This document shows positions 1 to 9,596 of a stretch of DNA of 23,293 nucleotides, piece by piece; the stretch's first letter is position 1, and every line of letters begins with the position of its first letter. Both the position numbers and the translations under genes were made by a program. This DNA comes from Hofstenia miamia (lineage: Eukaryota > Xenacoelomorpha > Acoela > Hofsteniidae). Location of the stretch: assembly GCA_900660155.1 (NCBI GenBank), contig CABFPE010000020.1, forward strand, positions 1,007,767-1,031,059, written 5' to 3'. The notes under the pieces were generated by a model. It was not told the DNA's origin. It did not search any database and was given only the letters and a program-made list of their open reading frames with translations.

Positions 1-395
1 CATTTGAGACGTAGATAGGCTGTACATTGCAAGGCATAAGAGAGGGAAAGGGCTGCTAAGTGTGGAGGAGACTGTAGAAGCAGAAGCACTAGGGCTAAAG
101 GAATATGTAGAAAAGCAACCTAAGGGGTCCCTACTAGAGGTCACTAAGGAGTTAAAGAAGATAAGAACTGAGAGTGAAGGAAAGAAGATATACCAGAGTA
201 GGATGGAATCAGAAAGATAAACAAGGTATAGGCAGAAGGCAATGCATTGAGAATACTGGGGGAACACAGAAAAGTGTGATAAAGAAGAGAGCAACAAGTG
301 ATTAAAGAGTCCTGAGGAAAGCTCTCAGACTCCCTGGGAACTGGTGAGTTCTCCGAGCTGAGAGGGATACCAGCATGAAGCTGTGAGATGCAAGG
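1..395 (+). mobile_element. R4/Dong-like non-LTR retrotransposon, 3' fragment (copy A), internally deleted
   Basis: The piece begins at the window edge inside the reverse-transcriptase C-terminal region. Codons from base 2 read DVDRLYIARHK, then GKGLLSVEETVEAEALGLKEY, with a TGA at 5-7, and run to a TAA at 218-220. This block is nearly the same as one in the minus-strand copy at 1375-2945. After 220 the similarity continues out of frame with stops to about 308 and then jumps to the element's 3' end (TCCTGAGGAAAGCTCTCAG). Compared with the minus-strand copy about 430 bases are missing, including the zinc finger and endonuclease. The fragment ends directly at a (TAA)n tract. The family call rests on the RT C-terminal block plus the restriction-like endonuclease seen in the longer copy, and on 3' ends in TAA repeats, which is known for Dong elements. 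It encodes nothing functional. Confidence 0.75.

Positions 396-428
<33 letters not shown>
396..428. repeat. (TAA)n microsatellite at the 3' end of copy A
   Basis: About eleven TAA units follow the retroelement 3' end directly. The tract is then followed by a short flank (TATTTATAGTACTAATAATAAGCA). The same tract and flank recur after the N at 451 with more TAA units. It may be the insertion target, the element's own tail, or both. Confidence 0.9.
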
Positions 429-451
429 TTTATAGTACTAATAATAAGCAN

Positions 452-582
452 GGAACACAGAAAAGTGTGATAAAGAAGAGAGCAACAAGTGATTAAAGAG
501 TCCTGAGGAAAGCTCTCAGACTCCCTGGGAACTGGTGAGTTCTCCGAGCTGAGAGGGATACCAGCATGAAGCTGTGAGATGC
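452..582 (+). mobile_element. Repeat of the 3' end of R4/Dong-like copy A
   Basis: This is the same sequence as 261-391, including the same internal deletion junction, and it also ends directly at a TAA tract. Because its downstream flank is also shared, it is probably the same genomic copy seen twice and not a separate insertion. Confidence 0.7.
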
Positions 583-628
<46 letters not shown>

Positions 629-629
629 T
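583..629. repeat. (TAA)n microsatellite, longer version
   Basis: About fifteen TAA units directly after the retroelement end, followed by the same flank that ends at 450. It is the second version of the tract at 396-428. Confidence 0.9.
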
Positions 630-650
630 TTATAGTACTAATAATAAGCA

Positions 651-1319
651 GGATTGCCATTGATATGGGAATTTGGAATAAAATCAATTTAACTCAACAG
701 TATTTATTTGTTGATATCAGCAGTATTACATTTTTGTCTACAATGTATTCTTTACTTATTTCAACAAAATTCACTAACTTGCGAGCTCATTTGCTCAAGG
801 AAGGCGCACAGTTCAATAATAATTACTAATGCATCACTAATATATATATATATCATATTGGCAAACGAGAACGTAATTTACCCACGACCCAACCCAACCG
901 AAATATGATTGACCCGACCCGGCCTTTTTTATGCTGACCCACAACTCAACCAATGGGTCAGACAGTCAGCTTTTGACCGGAGTTGTATTTGCAACTAACA
1001 AATTACTTTAAAACAAAGTTTATAGGTATAGGGTAAAGATTTAAATGGAATTGTTAAGTATAAGTAACAAAAGATTTTAATGGATCGTCATTTAATATTG
1101 ATAATGCTCCTTCTAGTGATATTTTGATGAACATAAATTGAGTAAAGCATGCCAATATATGTATAGGTATATTGTTCCGCATTGAAACTTGTAATTACTT
1201 ACGATTGAACTTGCTGAATGAAAATAGAGGGAAAACTAAATTACTGTGAAATTGTAAATATTTTTAAATAGTTGATGTTTGTATGCAATATGCAATATAT
1301 AACTATGTTTAGTTCCATA
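651..1319. other. AT-rich spacer without a recognised gene
   Basis: No coding signal is visible on either strand. It contains a short TA run near 840-853 and a GC-richer island around 885-960 with ACCCGACCCGG-type motifs. A similar motif in the opposite sense (GGGTCGGATCGGGTCG) is at about 18515-18532. Confidence 0.6.
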
Positions 1320-1374
1320 TCATTATTTTTATTAATATTATTATTATTATTAGTTTTGCTATTATTATTTCATT
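1320..1374. repeat. Degenerate TAA/ATT-rich tract at the 3' end of copy C
   Basis: On the minus strand the 3' end of the R4-like copy C runs into ATAATAATAG and then CTAATAATAATAATAATATT. This is an eroded version of the clean TAA tracts beside copy A and supports a family-wide link to TAA repeats. Confidence 0.7.
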
Positions 1375-1439
1375 TCTTCTCACAACTTCATGCTGGTATC
1401 CTCTCAGCTTGGGAAACTCACCAGTTCCCAAATAGTGAG

Positions 1440-1716
1440 AGCTTTCCTCAGGATTCCAGCTGTTCCTACCAATGCTGCATTCTGTGCTACTGCTCTACCT
1501 CACTTTGGTGCTCCCAACTGCTCTTACTAACTGCTCTTAGTGCTCCTACAACTTTCGCAGCCTTTCTATTTTCTCTTCCCATTGCTTGTACTTGTCTATC
1601 TTGGCTTTCTCCTTGCTTTCTACATTTCTGTCCTTTGGTACTGCCATGTCTATCACTGTTTCCAATCTTTTCTCTTTGTCTACCACTACTACGTTTGGAC
1701 TCTGTGCTTCTATTAA
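1440..1716 (-). pseudogene. Restriction-like endonuclease (RLE) remnant and C-terminus of copy C
   Basis: A 57-codon frame (1716-1546) reads SPNVVVVDKEKRLETVIDMA and then VPKDRNVESKEKAKIDKY. This matches the C-terminal PD-(D/E)XK-type nuclease of R2/R4-clade elements, which nicks the target DNA. The usual PD of the first motif reads PN, removing a metal-binding residue; the later D of VIDMA is kept. It is one frame away from the zinc-finger frame, and the spacing is shorter than expected, so about 60 residues between finger and nuclease seem to be deleted. After a TAG at 1546-1548 and further breaks the C-terminal motif AALVGTAGILRKALTIWEL is readable at about 1484-1425. Confidence 0.75.
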
Positions 1717-2491
1717 CTTGCCATCAGTTGATATATTGTCTCCGACTCTTTCTTACATAGCCTACACTTATCACTTACTTCTACTCTTTTGTCTATAGTC
1801 TTCTTCACCCAATTTGTTCTTATTGATTGCTCCTGTGCTGCTATTATGAGTGCTTCTGTATATCTCTTCAGTCCTGCCTTCTTTAACCACTTGTTGCTCT
1901 CTTCTCTTTCAAACATTTCTGTGTTCCTCTAGTATTCTCCATGCATTATCTTCTGCATATACCTTGTTTGTCTCTGTGAATCCATCCTACTCTGGTACGC
2001 TGTCTGTTCTTCAATCTCAGTTCTTATCTTCCTTAACTCCTTAGAGACCTCCAGTAGTGACGCTCTAGTTTGTGCTTCTACATATTCTTTAGCCCTAGTG
2101 CTTCTGCTTCTACAGTTTTCTCTACACTTAGCAGTCCTTTCCCTCCCTTATGCCTTGCCATGTATAGCCTATCTACATGTCCATTTAAGTTGAATACTCT
2201 CTCTGCTGCTAGTATCTTCCCTGTCTCTTTGTCTAGCTCCCTAAGTTCATTCTTGTTCCACCTAACTATTCCTGCCAAATATTTCAACCCTGGTATTGCC
2301 CATGTATTAATTGACTTTATACTATTTGCCCATTTGACTTCTGTAGGACTTTCCTTAATCTCCTCTTGTATTCTTTTCTTAACCTCGTCTTCATCTGTTC
2401 TATATTTCTCTGTCACACCTAAGTAAGTGCTTGTACCCCTCTTTGACTTCATCAATGTTATCCCCACAGCTCGTCCCCAAACCATCTCCAT
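1713..2491 (-). pseudogene. RT C-terminal region and zinc finger of copy C
   Basis: An open frame at 2491-2078 covers the region after the RT palm (SIKSINTWAIPGLKYLAGIV, then RELDKETGKILAAERVF, then HVDRLYMARHKGGKGLLSVE). This is the conserved post-palm block of R2/R4-type elements. A second frame at 1916-1713 continues with WLKKAGLKRYTEALIIAAQE and ends in a CX2C finger, CRLCKKESETIYQLMAS. In this family a histidine is expected where Q stands, and a final cysteine after MAS; both are absent, and a stop follows. The region would bind nucleic acid near the target in an active element. Here it is split by stops between 2078 and 1916. Confidence 0.75.
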
Positions 2492-2559
2492 CTACGCACT
2501 TGCCTCTTGTCATTGTCACTGTCGCACAATTTCCTAATCCAAATTCCTACCTAGGATCT

Positions 2560-2945
2560 CTACTTACCTTCTCCAATGTCTCCACCTGCTTCTGCAACAT
2601 CTTCCTTGAACTAGCATACATCTTCATGTTGTCCATGTATCACAGGTGATTCACTGCTCTACCATTCTTCTCCATCTTATACCCTGTGCCTGGCTCCTTT
2701 AACTTTTCTGTGATAGGGATTAAGCTAACTACAAACAGTAGTGGTGCTAAGCTATCTCCCTGGAATATGCCTTGCCTAAGCCTCAACCTGTGTCTATCTA
2801 TCTCAGTCTGACACTTTCCCATCTCCCTCTCTAGAAACTCAACACATTTCAGTGAAACTCCATTGACCTCTAATATCTTCAATACTCAACTATGTGATAT
2901 GCTGCCATATGCCTTCCTGTAGTCTATCCATGCCATTGCTAATGT
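2560..2945 (-). pseudogene. Reverse transcriptase core of copy C, inactivated
   Basis: The longest open piece (2882-2640) contains GIFQGDSLAPLLF, the RT primer-grip-side motif of non-LTR elements. Upstream, AWIDYRKAYGS is RT motif A with glycine (GGC, 2904-2906) where the catalytic aspartate is expected. A TGA eight bases further on sits where the family usually has tryptophan. Downstream the catalytic YMDD box reads YMDN (2628-2639), so the second metal-binding aspartate is lost, and a TGA precedes it. The following residues (MKMYASS) fit the family. The fingers and N-terminal domains are missing. With motif A and motif C both hit, this RT is dead. Confidence 0.8.
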
Positions 2946-3340
2946 AACGTAATCTAATCATATGTGGTCAAATTAAGAAGAAAGAAGAAGAAACTAAGAC
3001 TGAATATTAAAGTAAAATATTAATTGTACAAACATATGATTATGATTAATTAATTATTTGTAAAATTATAGTGCAGTAATTTTTGATATTAATTCATTTG
3101 GCAAAAAGGTACTAGACCAAAATCGCAAATGCTAATTAAGGCAGAAGTGCGTCATCAGCAGACGAACGAAAATTAAAGCATTTGAAATTGTCAACAACTG
3201 GAATTAGCAGGTACTAGTCAAATATTTGATTGTTTGTTAATTTTTCACTATAAAAATTGTGTAATTGATCATTTTGGTGATGAATTGAATTTACTGGATT
3301 TACTTTACGTTTTTGTATCAGGTTATTTTATTTAATACAA
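2946..3340. other. AT-rich spacer without a recognised gene
   Basis: This lies just beyond the 5' truncation point of copy C. It holds AT-rich sequence with no open frame of interest and no clear repeat. Confidence 0.6.
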
Positions 3341-4340
3341 TGGAAAGCTAAACGTTCGAGCTCTCGGGTATTCTAGACGGTGGTTCACGACTCCAGTTAA
3401 CGGGTGCATCGTGTATAGCCGGTGCTTACCCGAGATGCTCATAGGTTAGGTATAAGGATAGGGATTTTTACTCGTATTAGCTTTCCTATCGTTCGTTGTT
3501 CGTACTACTGTATTTATTACATTATGCTATTACATCTAGCCCTATTAGGAAATTACGAGATCTGTTTGTGTTATCTTGTACAGAATTTATTACATATGAT
3601 TACTAGTGGACTGACGGACTATCAATTCATCCCTTTTGTCATGACCGTATTGATTGTTCACATGTACTCTAGGTTGGCATGTAATTATTTATATGTAAGG
3701 TTATTATATGTAAGGAATCATAACAAGCTAATGCATCCTGGTTGCGAGATTCCCTTAATAGACAACTTTGTTAATAACAAGAACAATCAATACATTAAAT
3801 TAATAAGGTATCACACATTATCACTCTCGTACTCATGCACACTATTTCATTACACTGAGTCATCTGAATTGTGGTTGGTGTCTCTATTGATGTTTCAGTA
3901 TCGCATGGAAATACTCGCTGTAGTGTAATTCTTCATTTCCTCTTTTGTGCTTTGTTGCAGGTCGGGTAAGTGTACCCTGTACTTTGTACCCTCTGTCTCG
4001 TGTCTTGGATCTAAAACAATAGTTGTTAGTTTCGTATCAATACTAGTTGATGAGATAATAGTTTAATCAGTTAACAGCTAAACAATAGAACTGAAAGAAG
4101 AGAGATGGGAGATTGGAGTCTGTCACCTACCGTACTATCTAAGGAGGAACCAATTGTCACAGCAGCTCCTAAATTAAGCTAAGACTTACTAGTATGAAGG
4201 TTGGCTAGATTCTACAATACAGCTTCGGGCGAGTAGGCCCAACTCGTTCTCTCTTGACCTTTACTTTCAAAGATGCTACCTAAACACTAGTGATGAATAG
4301 TTACATTAACTCTGGAGTATTAATTAAGTTATGTCTCTGT
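3341..4340. other. GC-richer block, possible old LTR or leader remnant
   Basis: This kilobase has visibly higher GC and CpG than its surroundings. It includes a 54-base core at 3441-3494 (ATAGGTTAGG, then ATAGGGATTTTTA, then ATTAGCTTTCCTATCG) that closely resembles the minus strand of about 14986-15033 in the foldback next to the Gypsy gag. At 3928-3966 a pyrimidine tract ends in TTGCAG and is followed at once by a good donor (GTAAGTG). A 168-codon frame at 3422-3928 is rich in Leu, Ile, Tyr and Cys and matches nothing I recognise, so I do not call it a gene. A solo LTR or retroelement leader is my best guess; the ends are not defined. Confidence 0.35.
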
Positions 4341-6416
4341 AATTATACTATTGCGAAAGAAAAGAGAGAGTGAAAGTACTCATTACCCCGCACTGTGGAA
4401 TCTGCAGGCAGTCATATCTAAACTGTACAACGTTTTTGTGCACATCCCTTGCCTGGGTAATGATGTAACACTTTACCATCAATTTCTCTTTGAAGCAACC
4501 ATATTTGTCACACAACTAGGAAATTTTGAAAACAGCTTTTTAGGTTATTGGAAAGTGAATAAACTTTTGTTTTCTCCTAAATGCAATCCAAAATATTGAC
4601 CTGGGTTGGCCCATTCCAAAATCGGCATTAAGTCTGGTACATTTTTCAAACTTTGGAAATCCGGTAGTGGTAGTATTTGGTCCTGTTAATTTTGTGTATT
4701 CGTTTCCAACTCTGGTTATAATGTCAATATTATGGTTGAATTTGGATTTTCAGCTTGCTTAACTTAAAAATGTTTTCGCGAATGCTATGACCAATTACTA
4801 ATTTAATCTAACTAGTTTATTTAATTTTTGTTCATTCAATAGTTAAGTTTTTTCTTACTAAAAAGTCTAATTTTTTGCAAATTTTTTATTTTGAGTAATT
4901 TGTTTGTTTTGGTTATCAATGAAAAAAGAAATGGTTAGATTAAAGTAACGAAATGCTCGTAACTGAACAGCTCTAATCAGAATGTGTAAGAAACCATGTC
5001 ACAATGTTCCAGATATTTTGTAGAATTGAAACTTCAAAAATTAACAAATACATTTGTAATGATTAACATTTATTGTCATTGGAGTGCATTGCTATTTTAA
5101 ATTATAAATGAATAAATAATTACTTCTGAAAGTCTAGAATGGGGACGAAGACATTGGAGTAGTGGTTTTGAGTCCGCCTTACTTCTGAGCAAGGGCAAAC
5201 AATATCTTCTTAATCGCAAAGCACTACATTGGAGATCAGAGTTTGGGACATTTATTTTTGATCTTGCAAACCTAGTGTTTGAGGAAGTTAATTTCAAATT
5301 ATATGATATTTTACTAATGATTTATTATTGTCATGGGTTTTTTATTAAGATTTATTAAAAATTTATTTGTTCTGCAGATAATCGGGAATTTATGTTCTGA
5401 ATGGATGCAGGCACATTTTGATTTAAAAAATCAGTTTTAGAAAGTCAAAATTTAAGAAACAATTTATGAAATCGGTCAGACCAACCCTATCACACTTTAA
5501 TGCCAGCCATGTATAAAAATGCAAAATTTGACAATAGTGTACTCTAGAGTTCAGGAATGGTACGAAAATACTAAATTGGAAGAAACTCCCTGGGTACATA
5601 TATAGGCTTTCTACCCGGTCACTTTGATTTTTGTAGGACGCAGTTGAAAAAAATTAATATTATTTGAAGCTTTATAATATAGTATATGAAAAGCTCATTA
5701 AATTTTCAGTTGTGTTAATATGTAATTTGAGATTAATTTAAAGCTATCATTTGAACAACAAGTGTTTATTTTTTGAAAATCTATAACAGTAACTTTTTCC
5801 GCGGGTTATGTTGGGTATGATTTAGAATAGGATCCAGTTCGGAGACACTGATGTGCGGCTAAACTTCGGTTCTGCACAGAACAATTGTACTCGGATCTCA
5901 CATCTCACCAATACACTACGCCATCGTCATATAGAGATATCTTCGGAATCTCACAATAACTTCCAAGGGCATCAGGTTGTGAATGGAAGTCCAAACTTAC
6001 AACACTATTTTTTGGTTTTAGATTATTAAACTTTTTTGAAAAACATTTTTCAAATATTTTCACTAATAAACCATTTTTGTCAATCAATATTTGATCGAAT
6101 TTAAAGTAATTTAATAAAAACTTTTACTTATTGTAAAAAATTCTTAATTTACTTTCTAGATAGGTGCGGCATTGGCAGTGTTGAAGTGATGCAGTTGCAG
6201 TATTAATTAAATCAAGCAAAACAGATTATTATTTGCATTAAACAAAAAGGATTTTGTAAACTGTGTGGTTTTAAAATAATTTTTTAATTTCTATATAAGA
6301 ATTTAGTTAGATTCATAATTGTCGAAAACGTGATGTAATGTAATCAATACATTAGTCACCGAAAAATAAACTACTATAGCAATAAAAAACAAGTTCATTT
6401 CATAGTTTGAATTTAT
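4341..6416. other. AT-rich spacer, no gene recognised
   Basis: Mostly AT-rich sequence. Two GC-richer islands stand out. At 5110-5300 the plus strand has a roughly 75-codon stop-free stretch (ESLEWGRRHWSSGFESALLL) without ATG or clear splice sites. At 5830-5990 the minus strand has a tRNA-like box A (TGGCGTAGTG). Neither is enough to call a gene or a SINE. Confidence 0.5.
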
Positions 6417-6530
6417 CAGCTAGAGGGCGAATAAATCACATACTAAATTTATTTCAAGTTTGGAATTAAAATGACAGCTAGAGGGCGAATAAATCATATA
6501 CTAAATTTCATTCAAGTTTGGAATTAAAAT
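6417..6530. repeat. 58-base tandem repeat, two units plus a partial third
   Basis: Units at 6417-6474 and 6475-6530 both start CAGCTAGAGGGCGAATAAAT and end TTTGGAATTAAAAT, with a few differences between them. A third TAGAGGGC occurs at about 6544, so part of a third unit may follow. No coding potential. Confidence 0.85.
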
Positions 6531-8321
6531 CGAGCATATTCCGTTAGAGGGCTCAAAATTTCTTAATAGTATTTCTTCATATGAAGAAAACATTGGTTTT
6601 TAGATAGTACAAAACAAATGTTGAATCTGCCCTACTACTATAGAATTTCGCTGTTCTTACTTCAAATACTGCACTATTAATAAATGAATAAATTATATAT
6701 TGTAGAAGATAAATATAAAACACTTTGTAATATTCCCCAAGTGAGATAAATTATTTTGCAAAAATGGAAAGTTTGATTTTGAGTTGTGCATATTATTTCA
6801 TTTTCACACTTAAAAAATAGTCCACTCTGTACAAAAAGTATTACTACAGTTACAACTCTTTGTAAAGCATTTATGCGGTTTTCAGCCAAAACACAAATTT
6901 TCCTTGTTTAATCTTCATTTATCAAAAACCCAGTCTTAGGGTTTTAGCTTTCATATACAGTATTGTTGATAATTTAAATGAATTCTACATACAACATAAA
7001 CACTTCTTTTTCAAATATTTTGCAAGGAATAATTTTTGTGCAAATATTACTATGAAGTTGTTGTTATTAATTTCTAAAACTGCAAAAAAATAATTGTATC
7101 TAATTTTTCATTTGTGCGTTAATACAGCACTGGTTATATGCACTTAAACGCGTTGACATATTGTATTTTGTAGTTATAAATGATGTTGCAAATTCAATGT
7201 AGCTTTGATGGTCATTAAACACTTCCATGCAATCAGTTCATTTCAAATTTAACGTTCCTGCAACGTCTGTAAAACGCTGTATGTCACTAAATCAAAGTTA
7301 TGGAAACGTTGCTGCAACTAAAAATGTTTATTGGGTTAGGTAGTAAAATACTCAAAGCAGTTGTCACTGCTCCATGTATATTCTTAGTGTTTCGCATTCT
7401 TACTAAGAGGAGCCTAGGTTTCACTGACACATGTCTGCAGCATTTCTCAGGGCTATGTTCTGTCTTCTCCCCCGCATCCACATAGTCATTATTAACAGGT
7501 GAATGCCATCATCTTAAACTCTTTTGTTAAGATATACATGTGGGCAATTCATTAATTAATTACTGTCACCTACACATGAGGCTGTAATTTATTAGTCACA
7601 TGCATCTCAGTGAGGCACTCTTTATACATTTTGAAATTGTGCTTCTTCACTGTGCTTTTTTACTTAACTTATCAAAGGATAAAGTGCACAACGTCAATAT
7701 TTGCATCTCTTACTATGATGATGTAATCTCTTGATGTGGGAATAACCATTGAAAGCAAAATCTTTTACTAGTTCAAGAAATATCCAAGCTATTCTCTTCA
7801 ACACAATTTCACTCCAAAGGCTGGAAATCTTTAACAACTCAAACTGAGTTCCATTGAACATTAATACAGCATCATTTTGCCACAGTTGAATTTTACTAAT
7901 TGAACTATGTTCTTCATCGTGTAACTCGTTTTTTTATAATTTCTATTAAAGAAATATGTAATAATTGTTTTTAATTGACGACAGGAATGGTAAATATTTT
8001 ATACTTGAAAAATATGTGCAAAAAAATAAGTGCAATGAGTGTGTTTTCAAAATATTCATAATGTATATGTCCAATTACAATTTTTTAGAACTTTGAGGCA
8101 TTCATAAGCCAAGATTTGACAGCAAATTTAAGTTTTTCCAATATTATTTATTTAGAAATTTTTTCAAAGTATAGCAAACTATGTGAAGTAAATTCATTTC
8201 ATCAATAGTTTGATATCAGACATTTCATTATCTATTTAGAATTGCTAATGTTATAATTCCAAAATTAGAAATCCCTGTAGAAAACATATATTTTAGAAAG
8301 TTTTTAATTGAATGATATTAC
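6531..8321. other. AT-rich spacer, no gene recognised
   Basis: Open frames of 61-70 codons occur at 6677-6889 and 7287-7485, the latter overlapping on both strands. They have no recognisable motif and are what chance gives in such DNA. Nothing else is visible. Confidence 0.5.
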
Positions 8322-8351
8322 TATACATAGTTAAATGTGGTCATCCTTAAA

Positions 8352-8400
<49 letters not shown>

Positions 8401-8471
8401 CAACATCAACTTTATGTTAGCATATATAGGAATGGACTAANTATACATAGTTAAATGTGGTCATCCTTAAA

Positions 8472-8508
<37 letters not shown>
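8322..8508. other. Second single-N junction with duplicated flank and (TA)n
   Basis: Bases 8322-8392 recur at 8442-8508: TATACATAGTTAAATGTGG, then CATCCTTAAAATATG, then a (TA)n run. One N at 8441 separates them. The first (TA)n is longer, and it is followed by about 48 bases that the second lacks. As at 451, this fits an unmerged overlap of contig ends or two alleles at a microsatellite. Confidence 0.7.
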
Positions 8509-8510
<2 letters not shown>

Positions 8511-9596
8511 AAAAATGGTAACAGCTACTTAAGACAAATCAAGTAAAATAATGGTTTTTTCTATTAAATTTATATAAATAGAGTCATTACTCTATATAGC
8601 TAAGAAATCATTATTTAATGTTGAAACTGAACACCATAACAACATGTTTGTTTTGCATTCAGAGTAAAGTTACTGTTTGCATTTTTAACAGCTTGGTTAA
8701 CAATAACAATCAAACGGTTTGAAAACAAAAGTTATATTTTGGGCTAAGTTATAAATTTGTATAACAAAATTCGATGTAGCTTCAATTGATTTTGTTTTAA
8801 TACGGTTTCAAACTAAACCTAATGTCAGTGGCAGCGATAGGAGATCAAGGTGACTTTATAATAAAATAACCAGAGTATTAAATGCAATGTAGGTAACAGA
8901 TAAATCAAAAAAATTTCAGAAAAAAAATGAAAAATTTAAGGTCGTGAAATGTCTCAATATTTGAAAATTTTTGGTCATTACTAAGATGTCCTCCCCCTTA
9001 AAGAAATTCTGCATACTCCCCTGGTGAGGACCACCTTTACCATAACTCCACTTGCCATGCAGGCTGCAACTTTAATGCGCATTAGCAAAAACGTTTCGAA
9101 GAAGTGAGGAGCGACTGCAAAAACAGCTGTTTTACAAAATTAATAATTTAAAATAAATGCTAGACTACTTACTATGACATGTTTATTAATGTCATTACTA
9201 AATTATATAATTAGCCAGGCAACAATGTTTTATTAAGCATCCAACGCACAAATAAAAAATAATCTCAAATTTGCCTGTCTGTCGTAATTTTTAAAACATT
9301 TTCTCAGATCTACTAGCAAATTTGACAGAAGATATTACTATTGTGTGCTATGTAATATATATTAGGAGTGCAAAAAATACATTTTTGAGAAGGCAGTTGG
9401 CCCACCCCATTAAATATGAGATTGGTAAAAACTACTTAAAATTTTGAAAAGGTTCCAGGGAATTGATTAGGGCTTAGAGGTCCCTCACCAGCCTTTAAAA
9501 TGTGAACTTTCACTGACCCACATTTGCTTAGAATTATAAAGTAAATTTGTTTACAAGCACTGGGGACTACTAGGATGCCTTCTCACTCTGCATTGC
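8509..9596. other. Spacer, region expected to hold the Gypsy 3' LTR
   Basis: On the minus strand this lies downstream of the Gypsy pol tail. I looked for a sequence shared with 14800-15101 and found none, so a 3' LTR cannot be shown by eye. A slightly GC-richer part lies at 8985-9120 and 9395-9490. No gene is recognised. Confidence 0.5.

Larger units (their letters stand above)
261..650. other. Single-N junction with duplicated flanks (probable assembly overlap)
   Basis: Bases 261-450 (190 bases) recur as 452-650 (199 bases), separated by one N at 451. The duplicate includes the retroelement 3' end, the (TAA)n tract and the unique flank after it. The visible differences are at the start and length of the TAA tract. 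Identical flanks on both sides of a one-base N fit two contig ends, or two alleles, that overlap but were not merged. A real tandem duplication is possible but less likely. Confidence 0.75.
1375..2945 (-). mobile_element. R4/Dong-like non-LTR retrotransposon, 5'-truncated (copy C)
   Basis: Read on the minus strand, the parts lie in the order expected for RLE-type non-LTR elements: RT motifs (AWIDYRKAY, GIFQGDSLAPLLF, YMDN), an RT C-terminal block (AGIVRWNKNELRELD, HVDRLYMARHKGGKGLLSVE), a CX2C zinc finger (CRLC), a restriction-like endonuclease remnant (VIDMAVPKDRNVE), a C-terminal GTAGILRKAL motif, and a TAA-rich 3' flank. It starts abruptly at about 2945 inside RT, as expected from incomplete target-primed reverse transcription. 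It is broken by several stops and frame changes and by changed catalytic residues, so it cannot be active on its own. GC content is clearly higher than in the surrounding spacer. The R4 versus R2 or NeSL assignment is an inference from endonuclease type and TAA context. Confidence 0.85.

Noticed and set aside
1272..1760. 162-codon plus-strand open frame rich in Leu, Ser and Cys
   Set aside because: It lies antisense to the endonuclease and 3' end of the R4-like copy C, whose minus-strand reading has recognised motifs. It is a shadow frame.
2070..2426. 118-codon plus-strand open frame
   Set aside because: It is the antisense of the RT C-terminal block of copy C, which is the real coding strand here.
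3422..3928. 168-codon plus-strand open frame without stops
   Set aside because: It starts at GTG, has no motif, and lies in a block that looks like repeat-derived non-coding DNA. I kept the block as a feature but not the frame as a gene.
3928..3966. Five-base micro-exon between TTGCAG and GTAAGTG
   Set aside because: An acceptor and donor this close would not normally be spliced as an exon. Chance or a single donor is more likely.
5128..5358. Stop-free plus-strand stretch with many Trp, Arg and Leu (ESLEWGRRHWSSGFESALLL)
   Set aside because: There is no ATG and no convincing acceptor or donor, and an antisense frame of similar length exists. Chance in a GC-richer island is as good an explanation.
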